From: Cephalotrichum gorgonifer
Taxonomy: Eukaryota > Ascomycota > Sordariomycetes > Microascales > Microascaceae
Assembly: GCA_900312665.1 (NCBI GenBank)
Contig: ONZQ02000020.1
Coordinates: 62,001-126,000, forward strand
DNA: 64,000 nucleotides
Direction: 5' to 3'
Made by a program: the position numbers and the translations under genes
Shown here: positions 1-12,100 of the stretch, one piece after another
How the letters are laid out: the number at the start of each line of letters is the position of its first letter
Numbering within the stretch: position 1 is the stretch's first letter
The notes under the pieces: generated by a model
What the model was told of the DNA's origin: nothing
Databases searched by the model: none
What the model saw: the letters and a program-made list of their open reading frames with translations, nothing else

Positions 1-502
1 GACGCACACCATAGGGCTCCTCACAGAAGGTCTAGAGCCTCCGTCTGGCGCTCATCGTTCGATCCCCTGTTCCCAACCAAGCTATATCAGCGGACCCCGT
101 ACGTAGACTAGCAGACCAGAAATTGGAAGGAATGGTGTATACCAGTACTGGGCATTGCCAATATCGCTATGGAATGTCCGGCCGTAGAGGGTCCTGTAGT
201 TCAGGATAGACGACGTGATGGATGCCGTCGAGTCGGAATAACTGTCCCCAAGGGCCGAGTCATCATCGCTATTGCCATTGTCCTAGCCCGTTAGCATATC
301 TACGTACTAAACTCGGCGATGGGGGACAAACTAGAGTGGCCCAGTGTTCAGGCGGGAGGATAGGATCGATCTCTGGAAGCACTGTGGTCGGAGGAGTCGC
401 CATCACATCGGGGGAGTTTTTCCGAGGCGACTTTGTCTCAGAAGCCGGTGCCTCAGTGGACGCCGCCTCAGGGGATTTTCCCTTCTGCTCCAATTCTGAC
501 AT
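1..502 (-). CDS. LaeA-like SAM methyltransferase, 5' part (cut by left edge)
   Basis: Three 5' exons are visible: 502-332, 282-143 and 66-25; the gene continues past position 1. The start ATG at 502 opens MSELEQKGK, a Ser/Pro/Glu-rich leader. The first intron (283-331, 49 nt) has a GTTTGT donor, a GCTAAC branch-like site and a CTAG acceptor. Exons 2 and 3 read ASITSSILNYRTLYGRTFH and then YWGSNDERQTEALDLL. This is the order found in the N-terminal part of fungal LaeA/UMTA-type methyltransferases (acidic leader, 'SSI..Y...GR.YH', 'NDERQ'). The SAM-binding GxGxG motif should lie beyond the edge and is not seen. Family assignment rests on these short signatures. A second member of the family lies at 46222-48189. 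Confidence 0.72.
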
Positions 503-1152
503 GACAGGCAAAGAGGTCGGTATGTTTCAGTAGTCTTCTGACGACGAGGGTACTAAGATATTGTAGGTTAGTTTGTTAGCTCGGGGATAATGATACTAGA
601 GATATTTCTAGGGAAGAGGGACTCATGAGATCGGCACGGTAATCAACATATTGAGTTTTAAATTTTGGAAAAGGGGGAGTTTGGGGGGGGGTGGGGGGTG
701 CAGCGGGGGCGGAGTAGCCACATCTCAATCAGATCCGGAGCGGAGCCGGGTGGCATTCCAATCTCCCCGGCAGCGGTTCGTGCCCGCCTACCCCGTTTGG
801 GTGCTCTCGACGTTACATATATGCAGACCAGGCAAAGGGACCTGCGGCTTTGTGTTGGAATGTCCCACCCGGTGTGTATAGTTGGCCAGGAAAGCGGGGA
901 TTTGAGGTGACATCGAGCGCAACACCGTTGATGTGATATTGAGTGCAGCACACTTGACGTGGCATCTGGCTTCAGAGGTGCTGGTGCTAAAAAGCTCAAA
1001 AATGAGATGATACCAGATGCCCACACCAAAACCAACATCAAGGACGGAGAAGGGAGGCGGAGCCCTCGATCAGAATCATAGTCCCGATCAACCAGAACCG
1101 TATCATTAGTCTGAATGTAATTACTAGGGATTGTAATGAAAGGAAAGCAAAA
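503..1152. other. Intergenic: promoter of the edge methyltransferase and 3' flank of the amidase
   Basis: I find no supportable gene. Overlapping open frames on both strands around 650-1040 mostly lack ATG starts and family motifs. A G-rich run lies near 674-700. The 5' flank of the methyltransferase starting at 502 is here. Confidence 0.5.
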
Positions 1153-3201
1153 TTACAGCTTCAACAGTCGCCCGACCTCCTCCGCGATGGCCATGATCTT
1201 CTCCTCCGTAAACCGGCGGCCAATAATCTGAACCGCGACCGGCGCGCCATGGTACGCCTCCGGATCATCTAGAGAACCACTTCGTCAGTCCTTATCTTAA
1301 GCTTCCAAGGAAACGCAAACTTACACTCCGCATTCACCGCGGCATCAATCTTCGTCAGCGGCGTGAACCCGTCCGGCCTCACATCCACGGCCTTATCGGC
1401 GAAGGTAACGGGGACCACAACGCTCGTGAAGTCCAAGACGTTGATGGCAGTGGCGTACCCGTAGTACCTGAACTGGTTGTGCCGGATGGCCGCCGTGGGC
1501 GTGATGGGCGCGATGATGGCGTCCAGCTCCCTCCCCGTCCTCTCCTCGAACTCCCTGATCTTGGATAGGTACTCCATCTGGTACTTCCACTTCTCCAGCT
1601 GGATGGCCCACACGTCGTTGACCCCGACCTTCTCTAGGCTCGGGTTGACGAGGTCCTTGATGTTGGGAATCGCGGGTTCGCCGGAGAGGCTGAGAGCGGC
1701 GAAGATGTCCTAGAGATTGTCTCGGTTAGCTCGTGTTTGGGGTTTGGGGATTCTAGCCCAAGGTAGAGGGACGTACGGTCCCGCCATCTGCGGCGTAAAC
1801 CCTGTTCGCAAGGTCGACAGCGAATGGGTGCTTATACGGCTCCCACGCGGAAACGCTGTGTCCGGCGGCGCTCAACTTCTCCTGCACCGTCTTCAAGGCT
1901 CGAAGGATAGGAGGGTGAGGGAGGACCTGCGTACTTGCGTTAGCGTGTGGTCCCTAGACCAAAAAAGAGAAGAACACTGTTGCGTCAGGACTCACATTCC
2001 CATCGCACTCATAAATACCAAGTGTCAGACTGCCGGACGCGATCTTCGTCTTAATGACATCTTCTTCCCCCACGCGCCAAGGCATCGGCACTACTTTCGA
2101 ATCGTAGCTCCAGGGCTGCTCCTGGAGAACAGCCTTCATGAAGAGCCTCATGTCCTCGATAGAGTGGCAGATGGGGCCGCAAACGCTGTGGATCGTCTCC
2201 TGCCCCTCCATGCTATTCGCCATCTTTGCGTATGGGAGACGGCCATGGCTCGGACGGATCCCGTATAGACTGTTGAAAGCAGAAGGAACGCGGATAGATC
2301 CTCCTACAAGATCGATGGTTAGTGGTCAGGCTACGTAGAATGGAGGGAGACGACGAGATCAAATATAACATACCAATGTCCGTGCCTATCCCTATGAGAC
2401 TGCCTCGGAAGCCGACGAGAGCACCCTCGCCACCCGAGCTCCCGCCAGGGGACCAGTTCTTGTTGCGCGGATTCGAAGTACGACCGAATACGTTGTTGAC
2501 GGTCTCGCACACCATCAAGCTCTGCGGGACGCTGGTTTTGACGTAGAACACCGCGCCTGCCTTCTCGAGTAGTGAGACGAGGACAGAGTCTTCTTCGTCT
2601 ATCTGGCCAATCCATCCAGCATACCCCATGGTTGTGTCGAACCCCTAACATCATCGTCAGCTTCTTCTTCCGACCTATGATCGCTTGCTACTCCAGGACG
2701 AACCCGTCCCTCCCTCTGAGCTTTTGCTCACGCACCTTGATGCGACACTGATCCTTGAGCGAGATGGGCAGTCCATGCAGGGGACCGACTGTCCTCTTAT
2801 TCTTGGCTAGGTATTCATCTAGGTACTTCGCCCTTGCGAGTGCGAATTCAGGCAGGAAGGAGTGTAGGCAGTTGACCTAACTGCTGTCAGAATGAGACTT
2901 AGAGAATAAGATGCGCGTTTTGGCTAGTTACCGTTTGCTGAGCTAACGCTGCTCTCTTCAAGAAGGCCGTCGTCACAGCCACGGCAGTCAGTTTCCCTTC
3001 GGCGAGGCTCTTCACCAAGGCAGCGGCGGAGGACTCGGTAATGGTCAACTCGTCCGCACTGAGTAAGCCGCTCTCCGCGGGCACGGACATGACCGAATCG
3101 CCGGACGGGAGCTCTTTGAGGCGCCATTCTTGAGGGATGGCGTCCAGGACCTGGGCCTTCCTCTTGGCGGCTAAGTCTTCCCAGCTCATTTTGGACAACA
3201 T
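1153..3201 (-). CDS. Amidase (acetamidase/FAAH-like amidase signature family), 546 aa
   Basis: Seven exons fit exactly to 1641 nt: 3201-2932, 2876-2736, 2644-2374, 2303-1996, 1926-1777, 1709-1325 and 1268-1153 (stop TAA). The protein is about the usual size for fungal acetamidase-type enzymes. The Ser-cisSer-Lys triad of the amidase signature family is intact: Lys131 in PISLKDQ, Ser207 in GGSSGGE, and the nucleophile Ser230 in GTDIGGSIR. The C-terminus has the expected DPEAYHGAPVAVQIIGRR block. These enzymes hydrolyse amide bonds of small amides or acyl amides, releasing ammonia and a carboxylic acid, usually in the cytosol. The start could be Met at 3201 or the next Met at 3189 (MSWEDLAAKRK, the usual family start). 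The substrate cannot be told from the sequence. Confidence 0.93.
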
Positions 3202-5221
3202 CTTGGGGTAACAAAACTGACGAGTATAGGTTAAACTGGTATGGACACGGGTAGGTTTGGTTTTGCGGATGTGAATTCCAGTACTCTTGGACAATCGACT
3301 TTATGACATAACATGCCGTTTAAGAACCCTCCGTAAGATACGCCCTTTAGATAACCAACCCCGCTCAACGGTGATTAGATCAAGATAGAGCTGCCAAGCC
3401 TCTCTATCTCCCCTTCCCCGCTTTTGTCGGTGGCCAAACGGATCCGTCCCTCCGGCGATAAGTGGGGCAGACCGACGAGTACGCCAATCTCGATCACGGG
3501 GGTGCGCCTCATGGTGTCCGTGACCATGTTATGCCCTGGGTTCAATGCTGCCTTTGCGTGTACTTGTGTGAAGAGTGTGTGGAGAGCCTCCATTGTTCGC
3601 GTTCGATCGACCGTTATATGCAAGGTCAGATCAACGACAAGTACGCTATTATTAACACGCCCCCTATTTGGGTCTAGCCGAGAGGGGTAAAGCTGCCCAC
3701 CCGGTTTTGGTGTGTCGATTAACGAATCATTCCACTTGGCGTTACTAACTGGTGGCGATAATGGAACTGGGGCGACTACCCACCCAGGATGCGGCCCCAA
3801 TACTCGGGGGTGGGTTACCTCGGGTAGAGAGGCCGTAGATAAGGTACGAGCGCAGGGTCGACTAAGAAACGGGTAGTTCTAACGGTTATGGGTCCCGCAC
3901 TTACGAGTGATGATTACGAGTGATGATACTGGGTCCGTCCTCTCTCTAGATTATCTCTGAGAGCAGGCGTCTGGCAACTAGAGTTACTTGGATGGTGATT
4001 TGGACGACCGTGACTGATAGGGGGAGAGATAAGTGATTCGCTAATATAAATGCGTCAGGGTTGTCCATCACATTGCGTCGTACTCTAATATAACATTTAA
4101 AAAAATGTATACCAGGCAGAGCAACATAGGGATGTTGCAGAGGTTGTTCCTTTTTATAGCAAAGGTATTTGGCTCGGTTGTCTTCTAATGTTACTTCATA
4201 TACCTAATACTACTTTGTCTATCCAGAGCCACTTACACGATCTGTTAAGGCGGGACTTGGCTAATAGTCGCGAATGGGTCCAAGATCAAGGATGGGGGTT
4301 CAACTATCTGCTGACTGTTAAGTCTCGATCTGGGACCAGAGGGGTCCAGATAGGATCAAATAGTTTTAATGTAAATCTGGCTCATCCCTGAACTTCATCT
4401 CGGTTACATTCATTCCCAAACCTTCATGTAATCTTGGATCCTTCCTAGACCCATCTGTGACAATGTTGTACTCCAGAGCTCAATCTGGGATTCCGATACC
4501 ATGTGGAAACTCCCTTAGGTTGCCATCTTGAGGTAAGCCTTAGGACCGTCCCTATATACGAACCATCGGCCACTCTAAGTAGGCTTATTTCACCCACTGT
4601 CAGAACTGCAGAACTGCCACGTTCTTCACCGGTTCTAGTCTCGTCTCCCCGGACCCCCCACTCCGAGCTTAACCTTTTCGGAGTCCTGGAGAGGACTTGG
4701 GTTAGACGCCAGCCTCGAGGTGGGAGCGATCGCTTCCCGTTACAGCCAAGGAGACCAGTTACATGACAAGGTGAGAAGAGAGGATCTCAGTCCTCTGAGC
4801 TCCACCATGGGTCGAAGGAAGCTTCTTCGTCCTCACGATTCCGCCAGTACAAAGCAGAGTGGTAGTAATCAGAGAAAATGGAGGAAAGGTAGTGAAGAGG
4901 AAGGTAATTATTCCCCCTCATTCAACGTGCTTTTGTCTGATATTACAACCATCACGTATAGACTACTACACTATGCCTAGCATTACACTGTAAAATAGGA
5001 TAACAAAAAAAGCTAGCGCACCTCGTAGTCTCTTTCCTTAACAGGCACCCCTGCTGTTGTCATTAAAGGACTTGCTTGTAAGATGGGAACGATTGTAACT
5101 AAAAGAGATGATAATGATGATGATGACAAGAAGAAGTGTTTTACGGTGTAACGCAGGGCGAATATCGAGGCAAGTCGAGCAAAGGGAGAAGCGAGCAGTA
5201 TCAATAAGGACAAAAAGTAAG
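3202..5221. other. Intergenic, about 2 kb, no gene recognised
   Basis: It contains scattered open frames (for example around 3424-3690, 4503-4766 and 4720-4980) with no recognisable domain, no consistent splice structure and no neighbours that would extend them. It holds the 5' flank of the amidase. I see no repeat family, tRNA or transposon end here. Confidence 0.45.
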
Positions 5222-5335
5222 GGGGCCAACCGGGAATTGAACCCGGGACCTCTCGCATATTAGTCATGTGATCGCTCACATGACATGCTAAGGGTGTTAC
5301 CCTAAGCGAGAATCATACCGCTAGACCATCGGCCC
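5222..5335 (-). tRNA. tRNA-Pro(AGG) with 42-nt intron, copy 1
   Basis: Read on the minus strand, the acceptor stem GGGCCGA (5335-5329) pairs with TTGGCCC (5229-5223), with a G-T pair at position 6-67. The D arm is GTCTAGCGGTATGAT, and the anticodon stem CTCGC/GCGAG closes the loop TTAGGGT, giving anticodon AGG (Pro). The T arm is CCGGG-TTCAATT-CCCGG. The intron is 5299-5258, directly 3' of the base after the anticodon, the standard nuclear tRNA intron position. Its 5' part contains ACCCTTAG, able to pair with the anticodon loop, and it holds a 9-bp hairpin (GTCATGTGA, loop GCGA, TCACATGAC). A near-identical gene is at 45481-45593. Confidence 0.95.
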
Positions 5336-6074
5336 TTGTTACTTGTGATGCTCATTCCCAAGGAAAGCTTACAGATCATCGCAGAGCCCGAACTCCACTG
5401 TGAAGATTCCACTAAGTCTACATTGGACCATCCAAATGTAGACAACCATGAAGTTGCTATTCCTCCGTTCCTGTACCCTGTCCAGTTATAGCGAGGGAGC
5501 TACTCGAATATGGGTGAAATCTGGAATCCGCTATGACCCTGATTGATGCGACTACCTTCAATACTCCTCGCCAGTATCTCTCTCCGCAACGATAGTTTCA
5601 GTCCATGAACTATGCTAGACACGGTTAATATCATTTACGGGTGCCATGACCATCTCCATAGCTCCTTTCCCTTAGGCCTACGACCAAATTGGCCACAGGT
5701 TGCCTTAGTGAGGGAATCGATAATGCGGATGCACAAATTAGTTCGCCACGCCCGCAGGTATCCTTCGGGCTCGAGCAGGGAGAGGCCCTAGCCAACTTAG
5801 AGAACATTGCATACGCGCATCGCGTCCTTCGATAGCATGCATACCCATACTTTGGCACGCAGACAGTGAAGTAGCAGGAGTTGCATCCTTACTTACAATA
5901 GCACCCACCGTATGCCGACATCTTCCAAGAAACACCCTACCACTGCAACACGCTCAGTAACACGCTCAGTAAAGCCTTTCATGCGCGAGAACAAAACAGA
6001 AAGAGATCCAGGAAACAACTGAAACAACAACTGGAAACAAACCCAAATGGCCAATGAAATCCCCAGAATTGCCA
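5336..6074. other. Intergenic between tRNA-Pro and ankyrin gene
   Basis: No gene is supported. A short direct repeat, acacgctcagta, occurs twice in tandem near 5948-5971. Open frames at 5631-5935 and 5893-6078 on the minus strand show no domain; the latter lies just 3' of the ankyrin gene and is probably its 3' UTR. Confidence 0.5.
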
Positions 6075-8162
6075 TCATTGTGGCGTATACGCCGGCAATG
6101 TCTCATCTTCGACTCCCAGGCCCGTCTGATGAGCAACCGGCGTAGCCCCCGTCCAAGCCGCCCCGCCGCTAGTCGACGGCTGCACCGAGGACCCGCTCGT
6201 TGACGGTGGAGGAGGCGCAGGAGTCTCAGTAGGTGCCTTGGCTCCTCTCGCCACGAGTATACTCACAGCCTCTCGGTTACTCATAATCTGAGTGAGATCG
6301 GCGGGTTTCACCGTGCCCCCCTTGTTGATATCAGCGCCCATGTTGAGAAGCTCCCGCACCAGGTCAATTTTATTCATCAACAGTGCCTCGACCAGCGGCG
6401 TCTTCCCCTCGGAATTCGCCTTATTCGGATCCGCACCATGCTTCAGCAACATGCGGACCTGTTCAAGCTGCTTGTGTTCGAGCGCATAGAGCAGGAGCGT
6501 CTGATTTCTCCTGAACATGTGGTTCGGGTTCGCCCCGTGCTCCAGGAAGGCCCGCAGCAGGCCCGCGTTGCCCTTCTCCATGACGTGGCAGACCAGAGGC
6601 TCACCCCACGAATCGGTCTGGTTGGGGTCGGCTCCCCTCTGCAGGAACAGCCGGGTGAGCCTGGACTCCGTCTGGCCATCTTGGGTGGTGTTCTCCACGA
6701 GCGTACCGAGGAGCGGCCTGCCCATAATATCAGACGTGTTGGGGTTAGCGCCCCGCTTGAGCAGCATCTCCGCCAGGTCAAAGTTCTTCTTCCTCACCGC
6801 GGAGAGCAGGAGCGAACCGCCCGTCATGTCGCTCGCGTTGACGTCCGCGCCGTGCTGGAGGAGGAAGTCCACGATGTCCAGGCGGTTTTGGCCGAGCGCG
6901 ATGTGGAGGGGCGGCTGCCCGCTCAGGTCTCTCTTGTTCACGTCGCCGCCATAGTCGTATAGGAGCCGTACGTGGTCCAGGCTGCCGGCCTGAAGGGCGT
7001 GAGTGAAGATTGTCTGTCCGCTGATCGAGGAGGCATTGGCGCTAGCACCGCGATCGAGGAACAGCTTGATGATTTCTAGCTCGTTGCTGTTGGCTACCTC
7101 GATGAAGTGCGGCTGCCCGGACCAGGACCTCTCCCCGATGTCGGCGCCCAAGTCCATCAGTGTCTCCGTCAGAGCCAAGTACCCGCATTCAGCGGCGTGG
7201 AACAGGGCCGACTTGCGCTTGCCACCGTGGGAGTCCTTAGCGGTGATGTCCGCCCCGGCGGAGAGCAGGAACTTCACCGCTTCGGTCTGATTTGCGCGAG
7301 TCGCGCAGATGAGGGGTGTGTAGCCGTCCTCGTCTTGGCCATTGATGTTCACTCCTTGTGCCACGAAGCCTTTCAGGTGCCCCACGTTGCCGGCCTTTGC
7401 CGACTGACACATGGCTATGACGATGGGCTCGGGCTTGGGTCGAAGGCTCGCTGTCATGGCTCTGAACGAATGTGACAGGGACGAAAAGAATCCATCTGAC
7501 TTCTTCTCCTTCTTCGTGCCAGCGCTGGCTTCTGAAGGGTAATTTGGTGGAGGTTGGATCTCCGATTCCTCCTGGCTCGGGCAGAGGTCGTCCCGATGTA
7601 TCAAGACTTGCGCTGTGGATTCAACGGCTCGATCCAGTAGTTGTCGACCCTGAACAGCTGCATAGCGCTCTTCTTGCGCATTGGAAATTGAGCTTGATTA
7701 AGAGTATATAAGCACCTCTTTGCAGGACTGAGAGCCTGTAATGGAGGGATGGACCACTCACATTGCGAGCAAATCGGCGATGACAGTGAAGAGACGTGCA
7801 TTGGCCACCTGATGCCCTGAGATGAGCTCCGTATCCAACGTCTCGATGTCGAAGCTGGGCTCTAGCCTGTGAATCTGCTTTTCGATGACGGCCGAAGCGT
7901 CAGCGCAGGGCATGACGGACACGTTCAGGGCGCTCTGGACGGGCTGTGAGACCACGGTAGCCGCACTGAGGGATTCCCGGAGTTTCTCGACGGAGTCCTT
8001 GAATTGAGCGAGACTGCCAGAGAGTGTTAAGAGGCGTTGCGACTTGGTGCTAGTGGGGTCGGCGCTCTTGACGAGGCGGTCCAACCCGGAGTTTGTTGAA
8101 ATGACGCGGTGCGAGATGGTATCGCAGGCCGACCGGATGGCGGCTGGTTGGAAACTATCCAT
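6075..8162 (-). CDS. Ankyrin-repeat protein with uncharacterised helical N-terminus, 672 aa
   Basis: Two exons, 8162-7762 and 7692-6075, sum to 2019 nt. The donor is GTGAGT and the acceptor ATCAAG; the join gives LLAI-SISNAQEERY. The ATG at 8162 (MDSFQPAAIRSACD) is preferred over the upstream in-frame Met. Residues 1 to about 160 are predicted largely helical and resemble the N-terminal helical region that precedes repeat domains in fungal STAND/NLR-like proteins, but I cannot name the domain. About eleven ankyrin repeats follow from roughly residue 220 to 618, with clear TPLxxA...LLxxGADxN signatures. The tail (about 618-672) is rich in Pro, Ser and Thr. There is no NACHT or other catalytic domain, so this is likely a binding or scaffold protein. 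It is near the NACHT-ankyrin gene at 9130-14464 on the same strand. Confidence 0.88.
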
Positions 8163-9129
8163 GGTTAAGTGGTAGAGCAAGGTCGACTTCAACCGAGACT
8201 GGTGGTCGTGGCAGAAGTTACTACCTTTTTCAGAGAATTCGTTGATGCTTATTCTGTCGCGTGGAGTTGGCTGAGGGTTAAATGACCACCTAAAGATTGG
8301 GGTAATAATATTGGCATTAAGCTTACTACCGCTCCACCACCGACTACGCCCCTCTTTTCAGTAGAGGGACGAGCTAACTAGTCATTTACGTATATATCTC
8401 CGATGGAGATGCGGCGAGTGTGATTGGATGCCCTATTGGGTGCTCTGCTCGTATTGGCCACGCGTCGTTGGCGTTGCGTGCCGCGTGGCCGGAGGCAGCC
8501 AGACGGTGGAGGAAGCAAGCCGTGGCTTGGCAGCCAAATCTCTCCACTGGAGACCGTGAGGGCAAAGGGCGGTGTCAGCCCTACAGATCCAATCCACACC
8601 AATAAAACATTATAATTAAGAATGACGCTGACGCGGACGGGGGCGATCCCTCGATAAGTGCCTAAGACAAGTGAAGGACGCGGACGCCTCCCCCCGTATA
8701 TTCGTAAATGGCCCTCCCTGAACCAACCCAAAATGTCTTTGCTTGTTGCCCCGAAGCCATGTTGAGCGCACTGCATCGTTTCGCCCGTAGATCTTGCATT
8801 AGTTAGGCTGATAGTAGTACTCCTCCGAGACTCGAAGATAAGGCGAAGAAGAAAGAGAATAACAAAAGACAACTAACAAAAGTCCCGCCTCAGAGATCCT
8901 CTCTCCTGACCTCGGGCATACCGAAAGGTATATAGTCCCCCGCCCTGCCCTCAAGCACAGCAGCTTTGCAGTGCGCCTCAGCTTGATAGGGACCTCCGCC
9001 GAGATGCCAGATGTAGGGGATCAGTCCCCTGATTTCCCTTTCCGTTTCACCAGAGCTCCGGTACGCAGCCCATCAGTGCTGCCCTGAGGATGGCTAGTAG
9101 ATGATCCGTTTGCCTTAGGTTTACTATAG
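8163..9129. other. Intergenic between the two ankyrin genes
   Basis: It contains the promoter side of the ankyrin gene and the 3' flank of the sesB-NACHT-ankyrin gene. A minus-strand open frame at 8378-8872 (164 codons) shows no recognisable domain or splice context and is not called. Confidence 0.5.
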
Positions 9130-12100
9130 CTAACGGGTCATGACAGCTTGCACCTCGTCCTGACGCAGGATTCCCCGAACTACAAGATCGCTTCGCAGCG
9201 ACCCGTCACTTAGATCAAGAGGCGTCCTCCCATTCTTGTTCTTTGCACATATATCCGCACCGGAAGCAAGCAGCGCCCTGATCATCTCGGTCCACGATCT
9301 ACTTGGGCCACCATGATGAGAAACACTGCAAGCAAGGTGGAGAGGAGTATTACCCTCCTTGTCAACCAAGTTTGGGTTGGCACCCCGGCGGATAAGGACA
9401 TCCACCATCTTAACATACCCCCCCGAAACCGCGAGGTGGAGGGGAGTTTTCGAGTCCGGCCCAATAGCGTGGACATCCCCGCCGTATTCTAGCATCAAAT
9501 CCAGTAGGGATGCCAATAACACCGCCTCGCGTCTGATCCACCACTTCACGCGACTACTGTTGGTAGCCACTATGAAGACCACCTTGGATGTAACTGCAGC
9601 GCCGTTTTCAAGGAGCAATCGAACAACTTCATAGCTAGGATAATCGGACTCGATAGTAGTGAGCAGAGGTGTTCTGCCTCTGTCGTCCTCGACGTTGGGG
9701 TCTGCGCCGTTTTCAAGGAGCAATTGAACAACTGCGAGGGTAGGCTGGTGTCCCGCCGCCACTATCAGTGGGGTTCTGCCTTCTCTGTCCTTGGCATTGA
9801 CCTCTGCACCGGAGGCGATTAAAAACTCCACTACAGAGTAGTCCGAAGGATGGCTAACGGCCTGAAGCAATGGTGTCTCGCCTGACGTACCAGGGGCGTT
9901 AATATTGGCTCCGTGCGCCAGGAGTGTCTTGGCGGCTACGAGGTCTGCACGGCGGAAAGCAAGATGCAGCGGCGTCTCTCCATCGTTGTTGTATGCACAG
10001 AGATTGGCACCATTCTCCAGGAGAATCTCCATCATCGGGATGTCGGGGTCTGTATCACACAATACATGGAGGGGGGTGAAGCCATCGACTTGGTTAACCA
10101 TGTTGACCTTCGCCCCGTATTTGACGAGCTGCTGTACAATCTTCCTTCCGGCTTCAGCAATACCCGGGTTCGTCCTCCATGCCTCGAATGCTGCAAAGAA
10201 GGGCGTCAGTTTTCCATCCTTCGATCGCACGTTTGGACTCGCTCCGAGGTCCAGCAGTGCCTCCACCTGTGAGACAAGTCCCAGTGAGCAGGAAGCTAGC
10301 AGGGGGGTGGTTCCTCTTTGGTCATATTTGTCCAGATACAGTTTCAGTGGGCCCGCATGTATCTTGCCCGTCTCAAGAAAGCTATCGATATATTGTCTCC
10401 AAACTGTAACTCTAGACTGAACCAGTCTGTGCAAGAGGGTCCTGTGAGGTGGCCTCTGCCCGGACCATGTGATGTCCTTTAACAGGACGATGGAGACCAC
10501 GTCCGGCATCTTGTCCAAGTTAGACAGGGCGAAGTCCTCGATTACTGGATCAGGCTCGAAAGCGCATGGTAGCCAGGACATGAGGCCAAGTTTAGCCGCG
10601 TGAATAAATAAGTTTGTGTTCGTCGGCAGGCTCTCCCGAAGGAGGAGGTATCTTAGCCACATGGACGACAGGCGATTCACTACATCGGTCGGATCGCATC
10701 CGTGCCCCTCGGCGAGGCGCGCATGGACGAACAACATGAGTGTCGAGTGATGGAGAAGGGCTGGGAAATCTGGCAGGACTTGCGACGCCGCTCTCAAGGA
10801 CGCTACCGAAGAGTCGGTCATGCTGGGGCCCTCAGAGGCAGGCCAACGACGGTGGGACGGATCCATCGAATTATCATGTGCAGAAGTCTGCTCAACGGGG
10901 GGGAGAAAAACATATTGAGCGGCGGTCCCATCAGAATCCGAGGTATCTTGATCAAAGAATGGATTGAGAGAGAATGCAGCGGCGGCCAAATCATAATTCG
11001 GAGTATTCTGATCATCGAAACGGCTGATAGGGGATGTAGCGGCCAAGTCATTGGTCGGGAAATGCTCATGAGAGAGGCGGCGAACAGAGGACGGAGTAGT
11101 GGGGTTGTCATCTGTGGCAATCTGCTCAAAGATAGGATGAGGAACACCATTAACTTCTGCGGTAACCTGCTCGGGGGGCGTACCGGGGGGAGGGGGCCGG
11201 GGGGGAGAGGGCGTAAGTGGGGGGAGGGTCGCAAGTGGGGGGAGGGGGGGTAAAAGGGGGAGGGGGCGGGGGGGGAGGAGGCGTAATGGGGGGAGAGGGC
11301 GTGAAAGTAGGAGGGGGCGGGGGGGAAGGAGGTGGTTGGTCGCGAAGCTTATCATCCTCAGTCCTGAAGTCTTCAACGGAGAAGCATGAGTTCGAAACGT
11401 GATTAACCATTTTATCCTCGTTTGATGACATTCTGGACATATCTGACCCTGCCGATCCAAAGCTGGATACGCTTGATCGGTTGGAAGGCCGCCTTCGGGG
11501 TGGGTTTGGTGTTGGGAACGGGGAGGATGGGATTGGGTGTAGGACTGCTTCGCGAGCCCCAACCAGGGAATCTAGCTCTGAGATCTGGATATAGCTTAGG
11601 CAGGTATTAATGATATTAAGATGTCCGTCGCCGACAGTCCAAGCACGGCTCCCATCAATCAAGGCGAACCCATCTCCGCTGAGGAAAAATTGTCGCACGG
11701 ATTCGTGAATAAGCTGTACAACTCTCGTCTCTCCAAGACCGGCATCTAGAGACCCGGCTCCAGCCTGCACCGAGTCTCGGTCGTTGGATACATGGTCTGT
11801 GAACGCGGGCTCTGAGTTCTGGGCAACCTCAAGCAAGCCTTTCGAAATGGATCGAAGTTGCCTCTCCAGCTGATCGTCCGTTCTAGTAAAGTATTCGGAA
11901 TTCCGCCATTCATGGAGCGACCGAGGGGGTTCGCTACTCCGGATGAAGGCGAGAATGTGATGCCACTCCCGCAGCCGCAGGGGATGAGGGGATAGTACAG
12001 CCCATTGGAAGAGTCTTATTGTGGTGGAGGTATCATGATGTGATTCGGCCAGGAGTGTGGTAAACAGGGTCTCCAGCGCTTCCGGTACGTCCCGCAGGCG

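Noticed and set aside
6438..7475. Plus-strand open frames of 95-174 codons over the ankyrin gene
   Set aside because: They arise from the high third-position GC of the minus-strand ankyrin exon and carry no domain.
8378..8872. Minus-strand 164-codon ORF
   Set aside because: No domain, no splice partners, several overlapping frames; its composition does not look like its coding neighbours.
9905..11253. Plus-strand ORFs of up to 183 codons over the NACHT-ankyrin gene
   Set aside because: Antisense shadows of the ankyrin and proline-rich coding sequence with no family signature.
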